Shown: positions 5,010 through 12,132 of the stretch, in pieces
Position numbering within the stretch: the stretch's first letter is position 1
Layout of the letters: each line of letters begins with the position of its first letter
Assembly: GCA_002350105.1 (NCBI GenBank)
Contig: DEDT01000059.1
Location: 1-12,957 of the forward strand
Length of the DNA stretch: 12,957 nucleotides
Direction of reading: 5' to 3'
DNA from: Selenomonadaceae bacterium UBA2897
GTDB taxonomy: Bacteria > Bacillota > Negativicutes > Selenomonadales > Selenomonadaceae
Notes under the pieces: generated by a model
What the model was told of the DNA's origin: nothing
Databases searched by the model: none
What the model saw: only the letters and a program-made list of their open reading frames with translations
Position numbers and translations under genes: made by a program

Positions 5010-7139
5010 ATGAAGTTCAATAAGGACGTGGCGATGCAGGGCATGCAGCGCTTCGGCGGCGCGATGTACACGCCGGTCATCTTGTTTGCCTTCTTCGGCA
5101 TCATGGTGGCTCTGTCCATCGTGTTCAAGAATCCGGGTATCGTCGGCAGCATCGCCGACAAGGGTACCGCCTGGTATGATTTCTGGTTCGTCGTCGAGCA
5201 GGGCGCCTGGACCGTCTTCAGCCAGATGCCAATCCTCTTCGCCATCGCCGTGCCGATCGGCTTCGCGAAGAAGGAACCGGCCCGTTGCGCGATGGAAGCA
5301 TTTGTCATCTACATGGTGTTCAATTATTTCATCTCCGGGTTCCTGACTCTGCACGGGATAGACTGGTTCGGTGTGGACTACAGCCAGAAAGCCGGTGCCG
5401 GTACAGGCCTCGCGCTGATCGCGAACATCAAGACCCTCGACATGGGCATGCTCGGCGCCATCTTTATCGCCTGCGTGTCCGCCTGGCTCCATAACCGCTA
5501 CTACGACACGGAGATTCCTGACTGGCTCGGCATTTTCAAGGGCCCGGCCTTCGTCGTGGCCGTCGGCTTCGTGCTGATGATTCCGCTGGCTTTGATCTTC
5601 TGCTTCGTCTGGCCGATGATCCAGCATCTCATTATGCAGTTCCAGTTCTTCCTCAAGACTTCGGGCATCGTCGGCGTGTGGTGCTACACGTTCTCCGAGC
5701 GCATCCTGCTCCCGGCTGGTCTGCATCACTTCATCTATCTGCCGTTCATCTTTGGCCCGGCCGTCTGCGATGGCGGTATCCAGCAGTATTGGCTGCAGCA
5801 CCTCAATGACTTCGCGACGAGTGCGCAGAGCCTGAAAGAGATGTTCCCGGAGGGCGGTTTTGCCCTGCACGGCAGCTCGAAGGTCTTCGGCCTGCCGGGC
5901 GCAGCCCTCGCCATGTATGTGTGCGCGAAACCGTCCAAGAAGAAAAAGACGGCCGCACTGCTGATTCCGGTTACGATTACGGCGATGCTCACGGGCATCA
6001 CGGAACCGATCGAGTTTACCTTCCTCTTCGTGGCGCCGCTGCTGTACGCCGTACATGCCGTGCTCGCCGCTACGCTTTCCTCGACGCTCTATTTCTTCGG
6101 CCTCTCCGGTAACTTCGGCGGCGGCCTCATCGACTGCTTCGTACAGAACTGGATCCCGCTGTTCCAGTATCATGCCGGCACCTACATCATGCAGATCATC
6201 GTCGGCCTTTGCTTCACGGCGATCTACTTCTTCGTGTTCCGTTATCTCATCCTGCACAACGACTACAAGACGCCGGGCCGCACGGATGATGATGAAGACG
6301 ACAAGCTCTACTCCAAGGCCGAGTTCCAGGCCAAGAAGGAAATGGCGGAGAGCGGCCTCGCAGATAACCCGCAGGCGCTGAAAGCCCGCGTATTCCTCGA
6401 TTGCCTCGGCGGTGCTTCCAATATCAAAGAGGTCACGAACTGCGCGACGCGTCTGCGCGTGACAGTTGCGGATCCCGATAAGGTAAAGGCGGCCAGCAAG
6501 TTCACGAAGGCCGGTGCTTTCGGTCTCGTGAAGAAGGGCGCGGCCATTCAGGTTATCGTCGGTCTCTCCGTGCCACAGGTACGTTCCTACTTCGATGCGT
6601 TCCTCAAGGGCGGCGACGGGCCTCTCACGGTTGAGCCCGCTGCGGAAGAATCGCAGACGACATCCGAGAGCATCGACAAGAGCCTCGCGACGAAGCTTAC
6701 GGCCTGCGTCGACGGCAAGGTCATCGACATGACTGAGGTGCCCGACCAGATGTTCTCACAAAAGATGATGGGCGATGGCGTGGCCGTGGAGCCAACGAGT
6801 GATACGGTCGTCGCCCCGGCGGACGCTGAGGTCACGATGATCATGGAGGATTCCCTGCATGCCATCGGCCTGCGTTTCGCGAATGGTGCAGAACTGCTCA
6901 TCCATATCGGCATCGATACGGTTAAGCTCGGCGGCAAAGGTTTCACGCTGCTGACGGAGCAGGGGGCCAAGGTCGCGGCCGGTACGCCGCTCATCCGCTT
7001 TGACCGTCAGGTCATCGCTGATGCCGGATACAAGGATACGGTCGTGATGGCCGTGACGAACAGCGGCGAGTATCCACAACTTAAGAAGGCTACGGGCGAA
7101 ACGGCTAAAGCCGGTGAGACGCCGGTCATGGCTTTCTAA
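5010..7139 (+). CDS. alpha-glucoside PTS permease, EIICBA in one chain
   Basis: This integral inner-membrane PTS transporter imports and phosphorylates a sugar using phosphate from HPr. It has 709 residues from ATG 5010, with GGAGG 8 nt upstream. Residues 1 to about 425 form the EIIC domain with many membrane segments; the start (MQRFGGAMYTPVILFAFFGI) resembles AglA/MalB-type alpha-glucoside EIICs, and E332 in GITEPIEF is the conserved substrate-site glutamate. An acidic linker (TDDDEDDK) leads to EIIB, with phospho-cysteine C478 in VTNCATRLRV. EIIA (about 562-705) has the Crr-type histidines H617 (SLHAIGL) and the phospho-accepting H632 (LLIHIGIDTV), 15 residues apart as in Crr. The C-B-A order argues against a TreB-type (B-C) permease. 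Likely substrates are maltose, isomaltose, sucrose isomers or trehalose; which one cannot be told here. Confidence 0.92.
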   Translation: MKFNKDVAMQGMQRFGGAMYTPVILFAFFGIMVALSIVFKNPGIVGSIADKGTAWYDFWFVVEQGAWTVFSQMPILFAIAVPIGFAKKEPARCAMEAFVIYMVFNYFISGFLTLHGIDWFGVDYSQKAGAGTGLALIANIKTLDMGMLGAIFIACVSAWLHNRYYDTEIPDWLGIFKGPAFVVAVGFVLMIPLALIFCFVWPMIQHLIMQFQFFLKTSGIVGVWCYTFSERILLPAGLHHFIYLPFIFGPAVCDGGIQQYWLQHLNDFATSAQSLKEMFPEGGFALHGSSKVFGLPGAALAMYVCAKPSKKKKTAALLIPVTITAMLTGITEPIEFTFLFVAPLLYAVHAVLAATLSSTLYFFGLSGNFGGGLIDCFVQNWIPLFQYHAGTYIMQIIVGLCFTAIYFFVFRYLILHNDYKTPGRTDDDEDDKLYSKAEFQAKKEMAESGLADNPQALKARVFLDCLGGASNIKEVTNCATRLRVTVADPDKVKAASKFTKAGAFGLVKKGAAIQVIVGLSVPQVRSYFDAFLKGGDGPLTVEPAAEESQTTSESIDKSLATKLTACVDGKVIDMTEVPDQMFSQKMMGDGVAVEPTSDTVVAPADAEVTMIMEDSLHAIGLRFANGAELLIHIGIDTVKLGGKGFTLLTEQGAKVAAGTPLIRFDRQVIADAGYKDTVVMAVTNSGEYPQLKKATGETAKAGETPVMAF

Positions 7140-7217
7140 CCCTTTTGTATCTCCTGATTTCCCTATTTCCCCTTTATCCCGTTTCTTTTCTATCCCTTTC
7201 CCTGAAGGATGATTTTT
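7140..7217 (+). other. pyrimidine-rich spacer inside the PTS operon
   Basis: The 78 bases between the PTS gene and the glucosidase are almost all C and T on the + strand, with repeated TTTCCC/TATCCC units. There is no hairpin and no convincing promoter, so co-transcription is likely. The unpaired tract could be an RNase or rho-type entry site that tunes downstream expression; that is speculation. Confidence 0.4.
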
Positions 7218-8894
7218 ATGCAGCAAAAGTGGTGGCAGAAGACCGTAGTCTATCAGGTCTATCCCAAGAGCTTTCAGGACACCACGGGTAGCGGACAGGG
7301 TGATATCCCCGGTATCACCCGCCGTCTCGCCTATCTGAAGACGCTGGGAGTCGGGGCAGTATGGCTCACGCCGGTCTACCCCAGTCCTATGATCGATAAC
7401 GGCTATGATATAGCCGATTACACAGCCATCGATCCTTCCTATGGCACGATGGCCGATATGGAGGAGCTGATTGCTGAGGGACGGCGCTGTGGCATCCGCA
7501 TCGTCATGGACCTCGTGTTCAACCACAGCTCCGACCAGCATCCCTGGTTCCTCGATTCGAAATCCAGCCGCGACAATCCTCATGCCGATTGGTACATCTG
7601 GCGCGATGCGAAGCCCGATGGCTCGGCGCCTACGAACTGGCGTGCCATCTTTGGCGGCTCGGCCTGGACCTGGTGCGAGGAACGGCAGCAGTACTACCTG
7701 CACACCTTTGCCAAAGAACAGCCGGATCTTAACTGGGAGAACCCCGCCGTGCGCCAGGCGCTCTACGATGCCGCGAATTTCTGGCTCGACAAGGGCGTGG
7801 GCGGGTTCCGCATCGACGCGATCGTCTACATCAAGAAGCCGGCCTTCATCGACGGCGAGCCCGATGGCGAGGACGGCATGGTGGGCATCCATGAGATGAC
7901 GCACGACACGCCGGGTATCCTCGATTTCCTGCATGAGTTCAAGGCGAACGTCTTTGACGGCCACGACATCTTCACGGTGGGCGAGGCCAACGGTGTCGCG
8001 CCGGATGAGCTCAAGGACTGGGTCGGTGAAAATGGCGTGTTCTCGATGCTCTTCGAGTTCAGCCACATGAACCTGAATTTCCCGGTCAGCGAGAAATGGT
8101 ACGAGGCCGAGGACTGGCACCTGAGCAAGCTCAAAGGCGCGCTCACGGCCAGCCAGCGAGCCACGGCCACGAACGGCTGGTACCCGATTTTCTTCGAGAA
8201 CCACGACCAGCCGCGCAGCATCAACAAGTTCTTCCCGCAGGACGCGGATCCGCTGCTCGCCGCCAAGGCGATGGCGACGGTCCTCTTCACCCTGCGCGGT
8301 ACGCCCTTCGTCTACGAGGGGCAGGAGCTCGGCTACGTGAATGTGGCCTGGGACAGCATCGACGACTACAACGACATCTCCTCTCACGGCCAGTATGAGC
8401 TGGCGTTGGAGGAAGGATGCACGCCGGAGCAGGCGCTGGCCGCCGTCCACCGCTTCAGCCGCGACAACGCGCGTACGCCGATGCAGTGGAGCAATGCTAT
8501 GCAAGCCGGCTTTACTAAAGGCACGCCGTGGCTGCCCATCCACAAGGACTATCGCAGCTGCTGCGTCGAGCACGAAGCCTGTGACGAGAACTCGGTGCTG
8601 AGCTACTACCGCCGTCTCTCCCGCCTGCGCCGCGAGGGCGCGCTGAGCGATATCCTGCTCCAGGGCGACTACCAGGAGCTCCTGCCGGAGAGCGAGCGCA
8701 TCTACGCCTTCACGCGCACCCTGGGCCAGCACCAGGTCACCGTGCTGGTGAACTTCACGACGCGGCAGGCCGCCTATGACGCGGCCCTCGTCGCTGGTGC
8801 CGGGCGTGTGGACGGCAACTACGCCGCGGACGGCGAGCCGGGCAGTCTGCGCCCGCTGGAGGCTGTGATTTATAGCAAGGAGGCAAAGTCATGA
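7218..8894 (+). CDS. GH13 alpha-glucosidase (oligo-1,6-glucosidase / TreC group)
   Basis: This is a cytoplasmic retaining glycosidase cleaving alpha-glucosidic bonds, with 558 residues. ATG 7218 (MQQKWWQKTVVYQVYPKSF) follows GAAGGATGA by 5-6 nt and matches family starts; the ATG at 7209 lies within the SD. The (beta/alpha)8 domain has nucleophile D200 (GGFRIDAI), acid/base E256 (FTVGEANG) and D330 (ENHDQP), followed by RDNARTPMQW and a C-terminal beta domain. The loop DTTGSGQGD is close to that of E. coli TreC (DTTGSGTGD) rather than the DSNGDGIGD of oligo-1,6-glucosidases. DAI after the nucleophile region differs from the common DVI/DVV. It may act on a phosphorylated disaccharide from the PTS, for example trehalose-6-phosphate or another alpha-glucoside phosphate, or on free disaccharide after dephosphorylation. 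Its stop overlaps the next gene by 4 nt. Confidence 0.9.
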   Translation: MQQKWWQKTVVYQVYPKSFQDTTGSGQGDIPGITRRLAYLKTLGVGAVWLTPVYPSPMIDNGYDIADYTAIDPSYGTMADMEELIAEGRRCGIRIVMDLVFNHSSDQHPWFLDSKSSRDNPHADWYIWRDAKPDGSAPTNWRAIFGGSAWTWCEERQQYYLHTFAKEQPDLNWENPAVRQALYDAANFWLDKGVGGFRIDAIVYIKKPAFIDGEPDGEDGMVGIHEMTHDTPGILDFLHEFKANVFDGHDIFTVGEANGVAPDELKDWVGENGVFSMLFEFSHMNLNFPVSEKWYEAEDWHLSKLKGALTASQRATATNGWYPIFFENHDQPRSINKFFPQDADPLLAAKAMATVLFTLRGTPFVYEGQELGYVNVAWDSIDDYNDISSHGQYELALEEGCTPEQALAAVHRFSRDNARTPMQWSNAMQAGFTKGTPWLPIHKDYRSCCVEHEACDENSVLSYYRRLSRLRREGALSDILLQGDYQELLPESERIYAFTRTLGQHQVTVLVNFTTRQAAYDAALVAGAGRVDGNYAADGEPGSLRPLEAVIYSKEAKS

Positions 8895-9670
8895 AACTGG
8901 CAGCCAGCGACTACGATGGCACGCTGTTCCGTAACAATACCATTTCGCAGGCGGACGTAGAGGGCGTACAGGTCTGGCGTCAGGCCGGCAACAAGTTCGG
9001 CCTGGTGAGCGGGCGTGACCTCGGCATGCTGACGCCGCAGCTCGACCACTACGGCATCGGCTACGACTATGCCGTCTGCAACAACGGTGCGATCATCTGT
9101 GACCAGGACGGGCAGGTGCTGTTCGAGGGAAAAATCGAGCCGCACATCCTCGAGGCCGTCAGCGCAGAGCCCTGCGTGCAGGCATCCTTCCACTTCGCCT
9201 ACTCGGCCAAGGACCGCACCTACCTCTGCCATGAGAGCGAGGGCTCGTGGATCATGCGCGAGGGCAGGCAGTGGGACTTCCCCGTCATCTACATCCAGCA
9301 GGAGGACATCCTCAGCCTGCCGCAGATCCACCAGTTCTCCCTCGGCTTCGCCGACCCACGGGACTCGGCGGCTGCGGCGGACACGCTGAACGCGAAATAC
9401 GGTGCCTATCTGCACGCCTACCCGAACCGCTGCAGCCTCGACATCACGCCACCGGGCATCAGCAAATCCAGTGGCATCGAGCACCTGAAAGAGCTCATGC
9501 ATTGGGAAGACGCCTCCGTCTATGTCATCGGCGACGAGGTCAACGACCTGCCCATGCTCGAGGCCTACCCCGAGCACAGTTTCGTCGTCGACACGGCCCG
9601 CGACGTGATCAAGGCCAAAGCCAGCGGCGTCTACGCGGGCGTCGGCGCCATGCTGCTGGGGAACCTCTGA
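8891..9670 (+). CDS. Cof-type HAD-IIB phosphatase
   Basis: This is a cytoplasmic phosphatase of the haloacid dehalogenase superfamily, with 259 residues. Motif I is SDYDGTLF (nucleophile D7, acid/base D9), with Tyr in place of the usual Leu. Motif II is LVSGR, motif III is the Lys in GISKSSGIEHL, and motif IV is VIGDEVNDLPMLEAY. The C2B cap between motifs II and III defines the Cof/IIB group. ATG 8891 overlaps the glucosidase stop (ATGA), and AAGGAGGCAAAG is placed correctly upstream, so the two are translationally coupled. In this position it could remove phosphate from a sugar phosphate made by the PTS pathway, either a disaccharide phosphate before hydrolysis or excess hexose phosphate. 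Cof-type enzymes are promiscuous and the substrate cannot be predicted. Confidence 0.85.
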   Translation: MKLAASDYDGTLFRNNTISQADVEGVQVWRQAGNKFGLVSGRDLGMLTPQLDHYGIGYDYAVCNNGAIICDQDGQVLFEGKIEPHILEAVSAEPCVQASFHFAYSAKDRTYLCHESEGSWIMREGRQWDFPVIYIQQEDILSLPQIHQFSLGFADPRDSAAAADTLNAKYGAYLHAYPNRCSLDITPPGISKSSGIEHLKELMHWEDASVYVIGDEVNDLPMLEAYPEHSFVVDTARDVIKAKASGVYAGVGAMLLGNL

Positions 9671-9765
9671 GCCCCCTGTCCTTATCGGGGAAAAGGGAGC
9701 GACATGTTTCAGGCAACGTACCCTGTTTCAAAAGGTGTACCTCATTCCCAAAGCACTATTTCCTA

Positions 9766-9793
9766 TTGTTTTTACCCGAAATTCGGTTAAAAT
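9766..9793 (+). promoter_or_regulatory. porin promoter with palindrome in the spacer
   Basis: TTGTTT (9766-9771) and TAAAAT (9788-9793) are 16 bp apart. The spacer contains CCGAAATTCGG (9776-9786), a perfect palindrome of two 5-bp arms around one A, a good operator candidate. The start would be near 9800, giving a leader of about 180 nt. The gene-free stretch 9671-9980 otherwise holds a weak CCCC/GGGG hairpin just after the HAD gene without a T-run, and a small hairpin CGTGA/TCACG (about 9932-9950) just before the ribosome binding site. No ORF is credible there. Confidence 0.45.
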
Positions 9794-9980
9794 AATAACT
9801 GTAAGCAAAAGGAAGCCAAAAAGATTCCGCCAAGATATCTCAGAATACCCTGGAATATTACAGACGCCAGAGAGCCGAAACATGGGAAGACTTTCCGGGA
9901 GCGTTTGTGATAGATACATGTTCATGAAATCACGTGAGATGGAATTCACGCGATCCTTAGGAGGAAAGGAAGTTATTTCG

Positions 9981-11606
9981 ATGAAACTCAGCAAGAAGAC
10001 CCTGGCTATCCTCGCCGGCCTGACGATCGGCATGAGCGGTTCCGCTTTTGCCGCCAGCGCGGACAGCTTCACGGACGTCCCGAAAGACCATTGGGCCTAC
10101 CAGGCCCTCGATTACCTCGCACAGGAAGGCGTCATCGACGGCATGGGCGACAGCACGTTCCAAGGTGGCCGTACCATGACCCGCTACGAAATGGCCTCCA
10201 TCGTCGCCAAAGCCATGCAGAAGAACCCAAGCAATATCGGTGACCAGGCTGTCCTCGAAAAACTCGAAGGCGAGTTCGGCACGGAAATCAAACGTCTCAC
10301 GAAGCGCGTGGACGCGCACGACAAGCAGATCAAAGAACTGCAGGCTAAGACCGATAAGTTCAAGGTCTGGGGCATGATGCGTGCTCAGATTGGTCGAGAC
10401 AATGGCTTAGGTAAGTATGCTTCGGCCGATGGCGATGCCGTGAAAGATTTATTGGGCGGCCGCAATGGTGATTATAACAACCGTTTCTACATGGATTTGG
10501 AAGGTTCCATGAAGGTTAATGATCATGCTACGGCGCGTTTCACGATTGAGAAGAACGCTCGCTATCGTGATAGTGAAGCAAAACGCTATGTGCGCCTTTC
10601 TGCAGATGGCACGGCTGATGGTAAAATCCTCGATGTAGCTCCGGCTGCTACGCATCAGGGCCTTGATACGTACGAATTCGACCAAACGCATAACGGTACC
10701 ATTTCCAATATCTGGGTGGAACTCCAGCTGGGTCCAAAACATGACTGGTATACGAACATTGGTCGTAAATGGAATGGTATCGGCATGCAGAACTTGTTAC
10801 TTGGTGGTGTAGTCGATGGCGTTGCCACTTACCATCCTATCGAGCACGGTCACGGTTGGTGGTTTAGTGGCCAGTATTGGGAAGGTGCTTCCAACTGGCA
10901 TGAAAACTCTGACCTGCACACTATCGTTCCTTTGGATACTTGGTCTGATCGGACGACGGAAGCAGGTAAAAAAGATGGCGAGGCCAACGACTATAAACAG
11001 AAATGGGCGCAAAATGGCATCAACGCATCCCGTTCCCCAATTGTCGCTGCTGTCGATTTCTGGGGCCCGCTGGGCAAATATATGGATGCCAATATCGCTT
11101 ATGCCCATCTGACGCAGCATAAATATAGTGAAGCTAACCCGGGTGGCTATTATACGCATGCGGATGCCGCTATTAGCACGGATTTGAAGATTAAGCCGTT
11201 TAAGAATTTCTCCATTACGACATCTTATGTGCGTACGAATGGCTTGAAGGAATGGGGCAATCAGTCTCACCCGAACCGCGACCTCTCGATTCGTGCCGAT
11301 TACGGCGGAACAGACCTCAACAAAGTCGGTTCTTGGGGCCTGTGGGCACGTTGGCAGGAACTTGGTGCTTTGGGTGACTTCGGTCATGATGATGAGTGGG
11401 CAACGCGTGAGCCGACCTATGTCAATGGTTCTAAAGGCTGGTCTGTCGGCTTCAAGTGCGTACCTTGGAAGAACGTTGAGTGGGAGACGGTTTACCATAG
11501 TCTGCGCGAGAACTTCGGCATTCCGGATGGCTGGGGTTACTGGTCCGGTCATGGTGTTGACTATCAGCGGCATATCCTCCGTTCGATGCTCGACTTCCAC
11601 TTCTGA
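9981..11606 (+). CDS. SLH-domain outer-membrane porin (OmpM/Mep45 type)
   Basis: This is a major outer-membrane protein type of Negativicutes: a porin that also tethers the outer membrane to peptidoglycan. It has 541 residues. The signal peptide is residues 1-24 (MKLSKKTLAILAG...SAFA). One SLH domain covers about 28-75 (SFTDVPKDHWAYQAL to TRYEMASIVAKAM); in Selenomonas ruminantium the SLH domain of Mep45 binds cadaverine-bearing peptidoglycan. A coiled coil covers about 85-120 (KLEGEFGTEIKRLTKRVDAH and KQIKELQAK). From about 125 a beta-barrel with alternating aromatic residues runs to the C-terminal Phe (MLDFHF), the usual outer-membrane assembly signal. ATG 9981 has AAAGGAAG 8 nt upstream and AGGAGG further up. 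Codon use changes near 10375, at the coiled-coil/barrel junction: C/G-ending codons before, many T- and A-ending codons after. Confidence 0.93.
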   Translation: MKLSKKTLAILAGLTIGMSGSAFAASADSFTDVPKDHWAYQALDYLAQEGVIDGMGDSTFQGGRTMTRYEMASIVAKAMQKNPSNIGDQAVLEKLEGEFGTEIKRLTKRVDAHDKQIKELQAKTDKFKVWGMMRAQIGRDNGLGKYASADGDAVKDLLGGRNGDYNNRFYMDLEGSMKVNDHATARFTIEKNARYRDSEAKRYVRLSADGTADGKILDVAPAATHQGLDTYEFDQTHNGTISNIWVELQLGPKHDWYTNIGRKWNGIGMQNLLLGGVVDGVATYHPIEHGHGWWFSGQYWEGASNWHENSDLHTIVPLDTWSDRTTEAGKKDGEANDYKQKWAQNGINASRSPIVAAVDFWGPLGKYMDANIAYAHLTQHKYSEANPGGYYTHADAAISTDLKIKPFKNFSITTSYVRTNGLKEWGNQSHPNRDLSIRADYGGTDLNKVGSWGLWARWQELGALGDFGHDDEWATREPTYVNGSKGWSVGFKCVPWKNVEWETVYHSLRENFGIPDGWGYWSGHGVDYQRHILRSMLDFHF

Positions 11607-11619
11607 TTTAGCTGCGTAA

Positions 11620-11670
11620 ACACCCTCAGTCGCCTGGCGGCGACAGCCCCCTCAAAGAGGGGGCCAAGGA
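11620..11670 (+). repeat. two-hairpin dispersed repeat, copy A
   Basis: It starts ACACCCTCAGTC and ends GGCCAAGGA. Hairpin 1 is GTCGCC/GGCGAC with loop TGGC. Hairpin 2 is GCCCCCTC/GAGGGGGC with loop AAA. It begins 14 bases after the porin stop and may protect the mRNA 3' end; no T-run follows, so it is not a standard terminator. Confidence 0.75.
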
Positions 11671-11699
11671 GTAGCGTGCCTAACGTTCCGGTTGATACT

Positions 11700-11752
11700 C
11701 TTGCCTCCCTCCGTTGAGGGAGGTGGCCCGAAGGGCCGGAGGGTGTCCTGTT
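11700..11752 (-). repeat. two-hairpin dispersed repeat, copy B (inverted)
   Basis: Read on the minus strand it contains ACACCCTCCGG, then hairpin GGCCC/GGGCC with loop TTC, then CCTCCCTC/GAGGGAGG with loop AACG, ending GGCAAG. It has the same architecture as copies A and C, with different bases in both stems but pairing kept. Confidence 0.72.
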
Positions 11753-11809
11753 GGATTAGGCTCGTAGTTGGATGTTCAACAAAGAGGCAACATCAAACAG
11801 GACACCCTC
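11739..11809. repeat. 14-bp inverted repeat joining copies B and C
   Basis: GAGGGTGTCCTGTT (11739-11752) and AACAGGACACCCTC (11796-11809) are perfect inverted arms. Inside lies another hairpin, GATGTT (11771-11776) with AACATC (11789-11794). Copies B and C thus form one large compound palindrome, like a composite element with outward hairpins. Confidence 0.7.
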
Positions 11810-11852
11810 AGTCAGCTAACGCTGACAGCCCCCTCAGAGAGGGGGCCAAGGA
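11796..11852 (+). repeat. two-hairpin dispersed repeat, copy C
   Basis: It contains ACACCCTCAGTC as in copy A, then hairpin GTCAGC/GCTGAC with loop TAAC and hairpin GCCCCCTC/GAGGGGGC with loop AGA, ending GGCCAAGGA. The first stem differs from copy A by changes on both arms that preserve pairing. Confidence 0.75.
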
Positions 11853-11870
11853 ATAAACCATAAAGAAGGA

Positions 11871-11912
11871 GTCATATCCTTGTGAGGTCGCAACACCTCG
11901 TCGTGGTATGAC
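11871..11912. repeat. imperfect hairpin between the repeat families
   Basis: Outer arms GTCATATC (11871-11878) and GGTATGAC enclose inner arms GAGGT (11884-11888) and ACCTC (11895-11899). It sits between the two-hairpin repeats and the large inverted repeat. It may belong to one of them; no coding function is seen. Confidence 0.45.
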
Positions 11913-11937
11913 AACCCCAAACCAGCCTCGCAGTAAG

Positions 11938-12132
11938 CCGCAGGGAGGGGGATGCTGTAAGCGAAGCGTTGGAATTTGGCGTGAAGAAAGAAAATTTTTC
12001 CGCCCAGAACCCTCGTAAAAGTTTCTACCGTTCAAGCGAAGCGCGTTTAGGAACTTTTACAGGATTAGTTCTTGGAAAAATTTTCTTTTAGCCAAATTAC
12101 TCAGCGTAGCGTCAGCATCCCCCTCCCTGCGG
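11938..12132. repeat. 195-nt imperfect inverted repeat, MITE-like element
   Basis: The terminal arms are perfect over 20 bp: CCGCAGGGAGGGGGATGCTG (11938-11957) and CAGCATCCCCCTCCCTGCGG (12113-12132). Pairing continues inward in blocks: AATTTGGC with GCCAAATT, AAAGAAAATTTTTCC with GGAAAAATTTTCTTT, and GTAAAAGTTTCTA with TAGGAACTTTTAC. The apex is near 12030. There is no transposase and no obvious target-site duplication. It could be a non-autonomous mobile element, a REP-type palindrome or a structured RNA. Confidence 0.7.

Noticed and set aside
4986..6257. Minus-strand ORF of 423 codons opposite the PTS gene
   Set aside because: It is the shadow of a GC-rich gene: composition rich in Arg, His, Glu and Asp, no domain, no ribosome binding site, and the + strand gene has all PTS motifs.
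6756..8732. Minus-strand ORF of 658 codons crossing the PTS and glucosidase genes
   Set aside because: It spans two well-supported + strand genes and their spacer, has no recognisable domain, and is explained by strong codon bias on the + strand.
10797..11600. Minus-strand ORF of 267 codons opposite the porin barrel
   Set aside because: The + strand has a continuous porin frame with the C-terminal Phe signature. The antisense frame has no initiation signal or domain.
11808..12035. 75-codon minus-strand ORF in the repeat region
   Set aside because: It is made entirely of repeat copy C, the small hairpin and half of the 195-nt inverted repeat. Such repeat-derived frames are commonly mis-annotated as hypothetical proteins.
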